From Metarhizium brunneum (Eukaryota > Ascomycota > Sordariomycetes > Hypocreales > Clavicipitaceae): a DNA stretch of 64,000 nucleotides. Shown here in pieces: positions 47,373-60,204 of the stretch; the first letter of the stretch is position 1, and each line of letters opens with the position of its first letter. The notes beneath the pieces are model-generated. The model was not told where the DNA came from. It did not search any database and saw nothing but the letters and a program-made list of their open reading frames with translations. The position numbers and the translations under genes are program-made. The stretch lies in contig NC_089424.1 in the NCBI RefSeq assembly GCF_013426205.1, positions 2,418,001 through 2,482,000 on the forward strand. The letters run 5' to 3'.

Positions 47373-48853
47373 GTGGCGATGGCGTTTTGGGGTTCTCGGA
47401 ACAAAGCTGAGTGGGTGTTTGCGTGCTGGACCTGGCAGGTCGTGATGCAAGGCGCATTCAATGTTGGCCAGGGGCGACCAGCGGCGTACCAAGACGAGGA
47501 CAGACGCGAAGTTATAGCCAAGGAAGGAGGGAAGGAATAGTCTGGTGCTGATAAGAAACAGCACTTGAGGAGCTCTGAAGCTGACAGGCACTAATAAAAC
47601 AACCAGACAAGTCACAAGGCGCACATGCATGTGCATGTATCGTCCATGTCTTGACTCTTGCCCCTCTTGACGGCACCCGCTGGGCCAACCATGACGTCCA
47701 CGGCCCAGTTCAGCATTGGGTGTGACTGGTGTCTGGTGCATGTCCACTGGCGCTGGGATCTGGTGCGCTTGGCGATTGCCCCAGGCGCCGACGGACACTG
47801 AAACAACAGATGCAGCGGCCAGGACCGACGGCCGGGATCAACTGGTGGTCGTCGACATGGGGTCGAGGCACTGGGTCAACCCTGAATGAATCCCTGGTGC
47901 CACGCCCGGCTGCACCCTCATTGATGGTTCAGTGTTCCAGGGGGCTACCATTTAGGCCAGGGGCTAGCGGACGCGGCGTCGCTGGGAGCCAATCGAGCGC
48001 TTGAGAGCTGGCACTAGCACCAGACTAATCGCGGGCGCTGGTCAACCCAGCGCTTCCTCCTCAGAGGGCTGAGCACCCACGCCTTCTACTAATACACAAG
48101 TCCGGCCAATTGTGCTCCACATGTCGACGGGTGCACATTGGATATTTTGACCACCACGGGCATAACTTCATTTACTGTGCGTTGCGCCAAAACGTCTCAT
48201 CATCAACCGATGGCGCCCAACCTGGGTGCTGCATTGCCGGCTATGCCGCAATCTTACTGGGCTTTGCCAGGGCTGGGCTGATTCATGTGTTGTGGTTGTT
48301 GTGGTTGTTGTTGTTTTTTCCTCGTTTCCCTCTTTTTTTTTTTTTTTTTTTTTTCATTCTTCCCTTTCTTGTGCCGTTGATGGCCGATAGAGTTGGAGAA
48401 GGACGGGCGGGGTGGCTGACGACTTTGACCTCGAAGCTTGCCAACCATCCACACCAGACATGATAACATGATTGTTGGCAGCACGCACCGACGCGGGATG
48501 GGCCGCCCTTAGTCTTCGCCAAACACCCACCAAGACCCGATGCGCCTCTCCATGTCGTCTTGGCCTCCAGCGAGCCAAGCCTTACGGACTTGCCCGCTGC
48601 ATCAGAAACTGGACAGAATCACCGTGTGCCTAATCACGTCCTTCTTTCCACACGTTGCCAAGCCATGCAATGCACTCACTGCGTACAAGCAGGCTGTGCA
48701 AAGACGTCGAATCGACTCGCGTGACCTTGTGCACCATTGCGGCTATACGTGCAACCACAGGAACCTCGCCCTGAGCTACAACACGAATTGCTACCCAAGC
48801 GACAATCTCAAGCGTCTGGTTTGACTCGCCGTCCCGTTCTTTCACAAAAAGAC
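47373..48853. other. Intergenic stretch upstream of the annexin gene
   Basis: No gene seen. The left end is the annexin promoter and leader, and the right end should be the 3' untranslated region of the methyltransferase-like gene. A run of about 20 T lies near 48335-48355 after GTTGTGGTTGTTG repeats. The annexin frame is open upstream without adding conserved sequence. Confidence 0.55.
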
Positions 48854-50100
48854 TTATTGGTCTGCCTTGGGAGCCCGTTCGCCCCGTTGAAACACAAACA
48901 GAGCTTCATCCTTGCCGGCAAAACTTGGCAACGGCATCTGCACCACCTTGACCCAATCCTTCCTCTCCCTCGCCATGTACTCATCCATCGTCATGCTCTT
49001 GAATCCCGTATATCCATTGCGGTTCTGTGTGCCCACCACGGCGATGGTATCACCCTCGTAAGCACCGACCAAACCGCGCGTGAAGCTGCCCTCGGTCCCG
49101 CCCCCTACGCCTCCCCCTACGACAGGATACACCAGCAGCAGCACCATGTCCCTGCCCCCATTGTTCCTCTGCAGCCACTTCACCCCGTCCGTGATGCTGG
49201 TGTCGTCTACCCAGTTCACCCTCCACTCGCTCTGCATGTTGTCTACCGCGTGGACCGTGAGCCCGTACCCTCGGAGCATGAAGCTCCAGTAGCCGTTGCC
49301 CGAGCCGACGTCTGCAATGGGCCGGCCGTCTGCGAGGATCCGCAGGGCCTCCAGGCCTTCGTGGGACGGCGTCACGCAGCCAAAGTGGTGCATGAAGATG
49401 GGCAGGATGTGGTGGCCCATGGACGTTCGCTCCGAGCACGCGTTTGGGCCGCACCACTCGAGGTTCCGGCACGACCAGGCCCAGAAGTCAAAGTAAGGAT
49501 TTTGTATGGGCGGCGATTTGCATTTTGGGATAGTAAGCTGGGTGAGCAGGCTTGCGTGGATGAACTTGTTTCTAGATATGTGGGCGGCGGTTTCGGACCG
49601 GAGCGAGCCCTTTTTGGCGTTTGTGGTGAAATTTTTCAGCGCGGCTGCTGTAGATGTGGTTGGACTGAATATTGATATGTACGCTTCTATGTCTGCCTGT
49701 GATGGGGGGTCTCTCTGGTTTCTAGTCAGTCGGCGCCTTTTTTTTTATTCTGCTCTGTGTCCATGTGTGTGTAGGGCCCTTGAGAAAGGGGGGGGGGGGT
49801 GAAGTTGGTGCAAAATCTCACAGTTGAGCCATCCTCTGCCTTATACCATCCGTGCAAACCATTGTCACCCCCTCGATCGACAACATGCTGGGCCTCAGCG
49901 AGCTTCACGGACGCAATTGCATGATAGGTATAGACATCGGGCTCGGGCAGCCCTAGGAGCATGCGGCTTGCCTGATACAGGTCGTTCTTGGAGAGCAAGT
50001 CTCGCGCTTGCTTCAGCCTGTCCTGGTTTTGGGCAATGTCTTCTGGTCGAAATGACGGATTGCCCACGCATCGGGCTTGAACTCTTGACGGACGCGACAT
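48854..50100 (-). CDS. SAM-dependent methyltransferase-like protein
   Basis: Two exons, 50100-49822 and 49696-48854, give 373 residues; the 125-nt intron has donor GTGAGA and acceptor CACAG and joins ...AEDGST to ADIEAYISIF in phase. The N-terminal 95 residues are helical (SFRPEDIAQNQDRLKQARDLL). The middle has a Cys/Trp-rich patch (FDFWAWSCRNLEWCGPNACS) before MGHHILPIFMHHFG. The Rossmann motif I is ADVGSGNGYWSFMLRGYG, followed by the acidic VHAVDN of motif II, and a later VYPVVGGG segment fits motif IV. I recognise it as a class I methyltransferase-like fungal protein but not a substrate family. The 5' end lies next to a long gene-free stretch. A second AG acceptor (CTAG) 26 bases earlier in the intron would break the frame. 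Confidence 0.78.
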
Positions 50101-53100
50101 GGGGTTGGTATTGCTCTGGCACGGCCTTCTATGTGACTTTTACGGACGGGTTGTAGTTACGTTGTTGCTATCTAGGATGACGTCCATGGACCATGAGGCA
50201 CGATGGCTAGCGCCATGTCACGGAACGGCGGGGGTGTCGTCGAAAGTGGATTGACTCCTGCATCTAGCTCATCAACTTCGGCTCGCGTTCGAGCACTCTC
50301 TCGGAATAACATGCTACTACTTAGTAGTATACGATACCTCAAAGGAGCTGCCATTGAACAACAGCAAGCTTCCAAAAATTCTCCTTGGCAGACCTGGCGT
50401 GAGCACGGTCCACTTTTAACCTACATGCTCCCGCCCATCGGAGTAAGCATAGGGTAGCATGTTCAATGTCAGTTGCCATCAATGCAACACCAACAAACAA
50501 CCAGGTATGGGAGCGCACATGCTCGGCCTCCATCGGCAGACACTCCATTGCCAGGCTGTCCCGAGAGCCCACAGCCTCTGGCTTCAAGAGGACTACGCCT
50601 TAGACTTGGCGTGAAGGTAAACGGCCCTGACGCCGTCACGACGGGCCTACCTACTAGTGCATCGTAACCATTGAAAGAACATTCCAGTTACCGAATGTCG
50701 TTTGGTTGTCAGGTTTCATGGGGCTCATTCCCGGTGCTACATCCCGAAGACCAAATCGGATTCGAGCCATGTCTGCCGACAATGCTCGGGGTAAAAAAAG
50801 GAAATGGCAGTTGAGTATGTTGCTTGGCGAGGAGACATCGCCACCTGAAACGAACTGCTTAACACACGCCGTTATACTGCCAATGGCTGGCAATTTCTTA
50901 AGCAAACAGTTTGACGGGCTGAAAACAGCAACGAACTAGTTCACAATGGTGTTATGCCACACGTAGCCCAGACTTGTTTATTGCCTTGCGTAATGTCATA
51001 TTGCTGAATCGGCAAGAGTTTCAACCAAAAGGTACTGGCTGATTGAAAAAAGCCACCCAAACTGGCCGTGTCTCACATAGACAAACCCAAGTATTGCGAC
51101 TAATGCCATGGTAACAATTTTTTCAAGTGCGCATGTTGGGATGCTGCGTCTGCTACGCCATCTTCGTCACGAGAGGCAGCCTCCCCTCCGAATTCCGTCG
51201 GGATGCTTGTTGGATGATGGCCAACTTGATTTTTTACCGGTATGGATTGACTTGTCACTCATAGCGTTGCTGGGGAGGGTGGGAAGCCTCGCACTACAAA
51301 TGATGAATTTTGTCCGCGGGACGTAACTATGCCATCACAATCGATGCTGGAGATATGGGACCTATTGTACATCAAGGGCACCGTAGATCCAACGGTGAAG
51401 CACCTGGAAGGCTGGAACGGTCCACACACCGCTGTGGTAATTGCGTCAACATTATAACCGCGTGATACCGATTGAGATTGCTGACGGCGATAACGCCAAT
51501 TGCGGACGTGTTGGACCGTAGATGGACGTGACCGCGTCACAAGCACACCGCAGAGTTTTGACCGTTATGAGATATCGCCCGAGATACAGAGCAGATGCAC
51601 TTTCGTGCAACAGTCTGGCTGTCCTAGGATTTGTCAATGCCGATCGCTGCAGGACGCCTGGTGCGCAATGAACTTGGAAAAACAGCAGTACGCCTTGACC
51701 AGCTGGAGACTCAAAATTGCATCTCAAGTCTACGCAAAGACCACACATAACCCTCTTTTCGCAACCAAGACAAAGGGTTGGTTGCAGCTGGACAAGCTAA
51801 CAGCAACATGCCGCTGGTTCGGTCACTGCGGGTTGTTGCGGTGGTTGTGTTATAGACCGGACCACTCGAAGGCACTTGGGAGAGATGCTGCTGCTTACGG
51901 AGTACATGTTTGCAACTTTGACATCATTTGCGGCCGCAAGGCCCAGCGTCGTCTGAGGCATTGTCGCACGGAAGAAGGCATACCGCTCAATTGGAAATGC
52001 GAATGTCCACGCAGCTGCATTTCTGGAGCCACCAATGCCCGTGACATGCGACACAGGCATGTCAACGGGTGCATCTTGTGCTCGCAACGTATTCCCAGCA
52101 CCAATTCTATCGAGTCCCTTTTTGGCTGTTCGCTGTCACCGCTACAGACATTAGCTTCATGTTGGGGGTCCGGATGCGACGGCCTGTAATACGGAGCTCA
52201 ATTCAACCAACGGCTTCGGCAATGATGCTGCGGGTTGGTGAACGAATATCATTATGACAAGAGCGCTCTGTTGCTGTGTATGGGTCCAGATATCTACCCA
52301 ATGTTGAGAATGATTCTTGACATGTAGAGTTGCGCAGCGTGTGAAGATGAGGAGGCCTCTGCGGGCAATTTGCCCCGATATTTGTGTTTCCGGTGTTGGG
52401 CAAACGTTGACGTATTGTAGGAGAGGGAGAAAGAGGTTCGCGTAGGCTTGAGTAGAAGAGGGAAATTGAATCATGGTGAGTAGGGGGTTCCACAGGGTTT
52501 TTCAGTACCGGTGTCAAATTGTCAAATTGATGTCGGCCAATGGATCAGGACCATTGTAGTCAGGCAGGTCGGCGAACAACCTTATCAAGACAGGGATAAA
52601 GGCATCATCCAAGCTCCGAAGCACATTCGACAAGTGTTGAAGCGAGAGAAGGTGCTCCGCAGTTGGCCAGGTCCATTAGAAGGTGTCAGTCGCCACATTT
52701 GGACGTTGACATCAATTTGACACGACATGGAAGGAGCCAGGCAGCAGGCAGGAGAGGCAGCACTACAGCGGGCTGGAGCAGGCTCCCGCTATTCCCGTGC
52801 CGGGCCAAGGCAGGTTGGGGGGCATGAAACCTTGAACCCCGGAGTCACTACGGGTCGAGAGGCCCATAACATAGGCCAACCGGTTCAAATGCTGCTGTAA
52901 TTTGCCTCCATGCGCCAAAACAGATTGATTGCATGTGAGATATGACTACGGAGTAGCCAGGCGGTGCCGACACCTGGAGTCCCCAGCAAGCCAAGCCCAC
53001 CAAACACTCCAGACGGGTCTGCTTCTCCACCACAGCCTTGTGACAACATTGAATAGAAACAGCATCAGCAACACATGCAACTACAACCACCACCACAACA

Positions 53101-54763
53101 ACCGCAACAACTTGCAAGGGGGAAAAAGTAACAACAAAATAAAAATAACGGCCCACACGGGCCACACGGTGGCCTCCCTCAATCGATTGACGTCTTCCTG
53201 AACAAAGCCACCAACGGGCACTTTGACACCTCCAGTCGGCTTCAAGGCGCGGACGTCGCCTCCGGTCTGGGGGAGCCACAGCGGGGACGGACATTGAACA
53301 CAATCTTGACCCCCGAATAACTCGAGCCCTCGGTTACATCATCTGAGGCAACCAAGAACAATACGGAGGGAGTATTGTAATACTGCCACTGCTCGTCTCG
53401 GGTAGGGGCCACATAAGGATTACTATTCAGTCCTCTGTGCACGGCGTACAGCGTACGCGGATGCCCTAGCATCAGCAAGTATTGACTCCTCCGTACTCAC
53501 TTCCACATGTGTCTGCGGGCTGCCAGGGCGTTTGAACTTGAGCCTGGTGGCACCATCCAATGCACCACGGCCATTAGCGTGATGACCTTTAACCCGATTT
53601 GGATGGCCCCCATTCATTTACATAGAGTACCTAGTACTCCCCTAGTAGTAGGGAGTTTGATGCTAGACACCTACTTTGTAACGGTTGAGAGATTCATCCC
53701 AAGTGTTGATCCTGCTGTCACTGGTGCCTATGTATGTACTCCCCATCACCCGTTTGCTGTTCCACGACCACCACCAGCCCTGGCCAGCTTCTGTCTGTGC
53801 CGGTTCTTTTTCCCGAGTCATTCATCCTTCCTGTCGTCCTCCTGGTCTGTCGGGTTTTCACCAGGACCCTGGGAATTAAGCATCTTGTTGCAGCCGTATT
53901 CTTCATTCTCTTGTCGTCCTGGCCCTTCCTTCACCTGGTGTCCCTCCCTCCGGCCGTGGCCCCTGCACGGCCCATCGTACCTTCCTTTGGTGCTGCAAGA
54001 TCGCTACAGATACCCTCCTTGCTTGCGTGCGTCGCCGAGACCACCACACCACCCAAAGTCCACCGCCCAATAGCCCGCCAAAAGACCAAAAAGCCTTCTA
54101 AAGTGGCCGCTCCTCTCCAAATTGCATCATAATAAGCGTGCCAACTCTTGAGCCCGTCCTCCCACCACCCCGGTCCAGTGCTCATTGCTCTCGTACATAC
54201 GGTGTTCCTTACACCTTCTTTTGACTCTCCCTGTTCGTCACACAAACCCGACTGTTGGATCTTGAATCCGACTCCTCGGGGGAGCAAAACTGACTTGTGC
54301 GGCCACACTATCGGCCTCATTGCTCCTGTTCGTTGTTGACTTGCTCAATTTCTTCACTTGCCGGTCATTGTCGGCGAGGGCGAACTTGGACGCCTGCGAG
54401 CCCAGTGCTGCGTCCAGACTCTACTCTGACTCTTCACGCCTTACGCATCGGTATATATATGTCTGCTCTGCTCGTGGACCCCTACTCTATTATTTCTGTC
54501 TCTACACGCGCCTTTGTAACACCGTACATCGACATATTGACGCCTACAGCCTCACAACAAGTCGACCACACGATTGAGAGTGACTTGTCCGTGCCCAATC
54601 CCCGCGGGCTTGCTGCGCGACTATTGCACCTTGAAATCGCATTGTATACATGAGGGGTGACCCTGCTGGCATTCTCGGTCGACGTGGCCGGCCATATTAC
54701 ACACCTATTTTGTGATAGTACAGAGGCGCCGCATCGCCTTCACCTTCATATTAATGCCCGATC
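50101..54763. other. Gene-free stretch before the LaeA-like gene
   Basis: I see no gene in these 4.7 kb. A few openings exceed 180 codons (for example near 51500-52189 and 53507-54073), but their translations are low-quality, with no domain. From about 53780 to 54480 the + strand is strongly pyrimidine-rich, which fits a long leader or promoter of the LaeA-like gene. TACGGAGTA copies lie at 51896 and 52947, with variants near 53363 and 53491. Confidence 0.6.
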
Positions 54764-56642
54764 ATGGACCAACAACAGTCTTCTCAGCATGAACGCGATG
54801 CCCCTCTTCCAGAAGAGCAGGTTAAAAGGCGTCGCCGCAATCCTGAATACACACGTTCTTTCCTCGGCCTCCCTTCAATCCTGGAGCGAGAACATGCAAA
54901 CAATCCAACTTTATGCACCAGGGCCCAACTTCGACAGTTACTGGCACCAAGTTTTTCTGACAACATTGGCATTTCAATAGCAAATGGGTTGGGCCTCGAC
55001 GAAAATCTCGATATTCCCGGCCCATTCGATGTACGAGTGAATACAGTGATCATGCCTAGTGATGGCGTCCAGCAGAAACAGCAAGAAACGCGAAATGCGA
55101 CATCTACAGCAGAGTCCCAGACAATCCCAACACCTCCCCTGAACAGTACCACACAACAGAAAGAGGCCCAGGTCACACCCCTTCCCTCGTCAAATTCGCA
55201 AGCAGAATCCGACTTGCCGATAGAAAGCTCCAGTCAGAAACCGCCTCCGCAGGACTTGGCTACGGCCGAGTCGCAGACACAGCAGCATGACAGCGCATAT
55301 TGTCCAGGCGAAGAAGAAGACCCGAAATCATCCCACACCCACACAGAGGAAGTTGGGCATGGGGCCTCTCCGTCACAAGGCCACGAAAGATTGCACTCAA
55401 TACTATCGTTACCACTGATACACCCAAATGGAATATCGATGTTTCCTCACCTGTCGACCCCAGAGCAGGAAATCATGTCTCAGGAGGCTCTGACACAGGC
55501 CGAAGAATCGATTATTGCAGATAATTTCACCGGCAGCGACGTTGCTGATGGCGAGTCAGATGGAGGATATGATAGTGACGGCTTCAGCTCAGGCAGCACA
55601 TCGGCAGAGTCCTCGGTGCGAGACTACATGTTCGAAAATGGGCGGCGATATCACCGATTCAGAGAAGGTACCTATAACTTCCCAAATGATGACGTCGAGC
55701 AAGAACGTGAAGATATGAAGCACGCAATGGTCAAGTTGCTATGCAACCAGAAGCTACACTTTGCCCCCATTGGCAACAACCCGCAAGAGGTATTGGACCT
55801 CGGAACTGGCACGGGGATCTGGGCAATAGAAAGTAAGTTGCCGTGTCGTCAATCGTTGTTATGGTATCATGAGGATCAGATACTAATCCACTGCCTCTGG
55901 GGTAACTGCAGTGGGTGACCAGTTTCCGAGTGCACATATTCTCGGCATTGACTTGTCACCAATTCAACCAGATTGGTTGCCACCCAACGTTCGATTTATG
56001 GTTGACGACATGGAGTCGGCTTGGTTACATCCGAGAAACCATTTCGATTACGTCCACTCCCGTCACACGGTCATGGCAATTAAGCAGTGGGATCGCTTGT
56101 ACAGAAGAGCCTTTGAGTAAGTAGCGTTCGCTCCCGAACTTATGACAAAATATATTGACAAAGGGTCTAGGCATGTGAAACCAGGCGGTTGGATGGAAAT
56201 GCAAGAAATTCACCACAGACCTCGTGGCGCCGGCGTGGACGGGACCGTACCGCCCGACCACCCCGTTGCCAAGTTCTGGACGTTAGTCACGGAGGGTCTA
56301 GCTGCCCTTGGCGTTGATCTGGATATATCTTCTGGTGGGGTCCTTGCTGGGAAGATGCAAGAGGCGGGCTTCACGAACGTGACTGAGCGAGTTTTCCACG
56401 TTCCTATTGGTACTTGGCCGAAGAACAAAGTTCTCAAGACTGTGGGATTGTATTGGCGTACGATTCTGCTGGATGGTTTGCAGGCCATTGCTTTGGGACC
56501 CCTTACCCGTGGTTTGCATTGGACCCGGGATGAAGTGGAATTATTCCTCATGGATGTGAGACGAGCATATCATGATAACTCCGCTCTCATGTACATGCCT
56601 CTGCATATCATTTACGCACAAAAGCCGACGACGGCCTATTAA
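54764..56642 (+). CDS. LaeA-like / TAM-domain methyltransferase
   Basis: Three exons, 54764-55832, 55912-56116 and 56171-56642, give 581 residues; both introns have GTAAGT donors, with acceptors CTGCAG and TCTAG, and the codons split at the joins are restored (ATG and GAG). The first 330 residues are polar, with many Gln, Ser and Glu, and are probably disordered. A class I methyltransferase fold starts near residue 345: motif I VLDLGTGTGIWAIE, then HILGIDLSPIQPDWLPPNVRFMVDD, HFDYVHSRH and HVKPGGWMEMQE. This pattern belongs to the large fungal LaeA-like group, whose founder controls secondary metabolism from the nucleus; most paralogues have no known target. It lies 4-7 kb from an O-methyltransferase and a polyketide synthase, so it may belong to that cluster, either as regulator or tailoring enzyme (inference). 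Confidence 0.86.
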
Positions 56643-57702
56643 TGCGTCTGTTTATGGACTCGGCGTTTCAGAGCCCCGCTGGCTAGAATAAGCTATGGGT
56701 CTTTTAGACGTCACTTATTCATATCTATCAGTAACTCGCAACCGAACAACGACAGTTTTATATTCTTATGGCGTTTGGACACAAGGGGATTCGGGAGCGG
56801 GGGAATACAAAGAATTTGGTTTGATACCATGTTGGCGGCCATGCCGTGTTTTGTTGGAATGACCAAAGGCTGGCATATTTTGTTTTATTGCATCTAGGTG
56901 ACATTCTGTATGAAGACTGTCAGATATGAAGGGGAAACAAGAGGGGAAACGGCTACCACTCTAGAATCGACTTTCATCATTTATTTATACAAGGTACTGG
57001 GTTGAGCATAGAGTCATGACTAGGCTGCACTGCTGACGAGAAGGGCAAAATTAAACGTGAGAGCATGTCATGGAATGATTAATTGGAGGCTAGTGAAAGG
57101 GAGGACATTTTGTTAGATTCTCCGCCCTGAACTCTGTATTGGGAGAAGGACACAGAACGCACTTGAGTGCTCTGTTGAGACATGATATACAAAACCCATG
57201 AGAATGCTGGGGCCAAATTGACACGGTTGTTGTACATACGTTGGCTGGGTGGCCCGGCGTGAGGTTGTTTGCATTTGTCGGGCTGCATCCGCTTCAGTCG
57301 GTTTGATCTCTCTTTCACGTCTTTCTAGTAGTAAGCATATGAGAGAACTTGCTTAGTGTCCCGATGAGGCGCCAGGCTTTATTGCAGAGGACAAGTTCTG
57401 GGCTAGTGCCGTCGCCAACAGTTCAGCTACCCGTCAGCGACTATCGATGTAAGTGGCTAGTCCACTTATTAGTTGCCAACGGGTACATGAAATATGGAAG
57501 CAAGGCGGCTACCGCGCCTTTGAAGTACGTGGTACATCGTACTTTCCACCTTTCAAACTTCGCTAGTTGTCAGCTGCTCTCAAAGCCAGGCTAAATGTGG
57601 TTGGGTTTGGGCTGTCCTAATAGCGAGACGCCCAGGGTAGTGTAATCATCAAAGCGACGCATTTCAAATGTCGTTGGTCGCGCTGTTGCATTTGATAACA
57701 AA

Positions 57703-57722
57703 CATGTCATGTCATGTCATGT
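57703..57722. repeat. Four tandem CATGT pentamers
   Basis: Four perfect CATGT units lie head to tail in intergenic DNA, and each overlap creates an ACATGT/CATGTCATG word. No gene effect is evident. Confidence 0.9.
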
Positions 57723-58398
57723 CAGAAGGCCTCACCTCGGCGCGCAATAATTGTTGTCAATGTTGTGGGTCGTCATTGGTTTTTGCCTTGGCATGTCTGT
57801 TGCGCCAGTTAAGCGACGGCGAAACATATCGACGGGACCGCGGTTCTAGGAGCACGAAATCGGTGTGGTTTTATCACCAGCAGATGGCCTACCACCCCAG
57901 CTAACCGTCTACTTAGTACTATGTGTGGGCTGGATCTGTCAAGTGGTGGTGCCAATTTTATCATCCCGCACGATGGGCTATACCCCATAATTGTCGCGGT
58001 GCTCGCCATGCGAACGGGACAATTTTGACGAGATTGTTTGTTTCAGCGAATCTCATCGCTTGATATTCAGCGGGGCAAATGCTTCAAACAAAGGCGACCC
58101 GACCTGACCTTGCAAGGGAGTCAAGGCATTGTAACGACATTCGTCTTCTATCCAGCCTTGTTGCATGTGACGAGTCGAAAAGCACACGCTGTCCGATGGT
58201 AATGGGCTCACATGCTGCAGTGGACATGTCGCCTTGCATTGGAAATGCCACACTATCAGGGATTCCAAGCCACCGGCGAATAGATGGACTTGTGTTTCCG
58301 AAATGAAGATCTCCTCTTAGTACGAGGCCGTCGACAGTTGACAAAGCGGGCGACTGATGAAAGCCACCAAGGCAACCTGACCGCCTCTGCACTGATTG

Positions 58399-58440
58399 CA
58401 TACAATATCATATACTCCGTACCATACTCCGTATTGTATG
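58399..58440. repeat. 9-bp inverted repeat enclosing two TACTCCGTA copies
   Basis: CATACAATA at 58399-58407 and TATTGTATG at 58432-58440 are perfect reverse complements. Between and overlapping them lie two direct copies of TACTCCGTA at 58413-58421 and 58425-58433, 12 bp apart. It is the most structured instance of the motif that recurs through the intergenic DNA. Confidence 0.85.
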
Positions 58441-59076
58441 TAAGTTACCAAGGCATGGCATAGGGAAGCCCCGCCGCCGACATGCGCCAAGGCTACTCCA
58501 ATGAAGCACACCATGCCCCGTACTCTGCACTTCTATACATACATGTATGTATGTAATAGTACTACTATCAACAAGCGTATGCCAAGTTGCTCAGCCCTTG
58601 TTCCTTGAGCTAAGGAATCCTAATGGAGTCAAGTGATTCTTCACTTGAGAAATCTGGAGCCGCGCTAATGGTTCCTCCAACTCCACTATACAGGTATCCT
58701 TTGTATGTATGCTGAGACGATATGCGCGCCAACATGGGGTTGCAGTGTTGGCTGGTTCGTTGGAAGCCGAAGTACGAAGGACGATCGGGTTTCCACAGGT
58801 CCAGGACGCTAATGATGATTGCTTGGTAGCAGGGGGGACTGTTCTTGGTGGCTCTGTTCTAGAGTAAAAAAGCTATTAATCCTGACACATCCCCTTTCGT
58901 TGTGTCTGTCCTACCTTGCCCTGGCAGAAGTTGTACATGCTGACTCTGTCAGTCGACAGAAGTTCTTATTCCAAGGGGGCAATCGAACGCGATGTTGATT
59001 GCAATCTGACTTTGAAACGGATTGCGACAACAGAAAAAAAACCGGCCTTTTTGCAAGACAGCGAGTTAACGAGACC

Positions 59077-59104
59077 AGTCGACAGTCGACAGTCGACAGT
59101 CGAA
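59077..59104. repeat. Tandem AGTCGAC heptamer, four units
   Basis: Three exact AGTCGAC units are followed by one ending in A instead of C. Each unit contains GTCGAC, a palindrome. The array is intergenic, about 1.1 kb upstream of the O-methyltransferase gene. Confidence 0.9.
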
Positions 59105-60204
59105 AGCTCTACGATTAGTCCACGATTTTGAACTGCCTTGTTTTGCATCGCAACGGACAGTGACCAGACTCGAAGGAAGGAAGGAGCAAGCCTGCATCGT
59201 GGGACCAGCGGGTGGAAAGCACGACGCAGCTGATTGCCTGAGAACCCAACAAAACCTGCACACATACAGAGTACGACATCGGAATATTAGATGGTGAGTA
59301 CTTTTGGATCAATCGCACATCGTGAACCCAGGGGACCGAATTGTCCAACCCTGTCACCACATTCCCTTCGCAACCTATTTTGCCTTGCCTTTCATCTCGC
59401 CGCCAATCTGTCATCTTGACCCGTCCAAACTGGCTTCTCCTTTTGGGGGCAGCAGATCCACGTGGGAGAACCGCCCTGTTGGGTCGCACCACCTCCATCC
59501 CTTGGCCGGATTTCGGTGCAACAGCTGTGACCAACAAGGGGTGACATCTCGACCCGGCAGACTGGTTCGACCCCAAATGATTCTCGTTCGGTCAGACCCA
59601 ACCCATCCGAGCTCTCACAAGTGCGTTGGGCTGAAGCGATGTTGGTGGCAGATGGGCGATTGCCTCAACTTGGCGCACGCGCCCAGAGATGAGCCTTGCA
59701 ACAACGGCTCGCCGGGAATCACACGCTTGGGCCGTTATTTGGTCGCACCAGACAATGAAGCGTTTTGCTCACTTGCTCAAGTGCTGTGTGAGTGGCCCGC
59801 AGGTCCACGGACCGTCGTGCATATGTGGCTGTTACCAATTGCCACGCAACTACTCCGTACTATGGATGCCGTTTTCATTTCATCTGCGGCTTGCCCATTT
59901 CGCCTTGATGCTCCTTCGGATCAAGTGATCAGAGAATGGTTGTACCACTTGCAACAAGAGAGGACAGGCCCAAAAACCTGACCCTGTCATGTCGCATCTG
60001 TAATTTCACCGCATTTTTCGGATTCTTGTTGTGCAGCGAAATTGGTCTCTTGGTGCATATGTATAGTCTCGACTTTTTTGAACGAACAGTTGGAGTAACT
60101 ATTAGTTTTGTCCGTCTCTAGTCTTCATATCAATGGTCAAATTTCGTATACTAGCACCACCAGAACCCGGCCGACATAACCTTGAACCTTGAGCCTGAAT
60201 GACC

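Larger units (their letters stand above)
56643..60204. other. Intergenic stretch between the LaeA-like and O-methyltransferase genes
   Basis: No gene can be supported. It contains four CATGT pentamers at 57703-57722, a 9-bp inverted repeat enclosing two TACTCCGTA copies at 58399-58440, a tandem AGTCGAC heptamer at 59077-59104 and another TACTCCGTA at 59851. A 225-codon opening at 59304-59981 has no recognisable protein character. Confidence 0.6.

Noticed and set aside
47373..47798. N-terminal extension of the annexin frame up to 47798
   Set aside because: The extension is hydrophobic and mixed without conserved character, while the RS-rich start at 47372 has a good ATG; the extra sequence is probably leader.
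51500..52189. A 229-codon opening on the + strand
   Set aside because: High Cys, Arg and Trp content, no recognisable fold, overlapping openings on the other strand and a TACGGAGTA repeat inside it.
53507..54132. Overlapping Pro/Ser/Leu-rich openings before the LaeA-like gene
   Set aside because: They arise from a pyrimidine-rich stretch that is open in several frames at once; a leader or promoter explains it better.
59304..59981. A 225-codon opening on the + strand upstream of the O-methyltransferase
   Set aside because: The translation is rich in Pro, His, Cys and Trp with no domain, signal peptide or neighbouring exon, and looks like chance opening in GC-balanced DNA.
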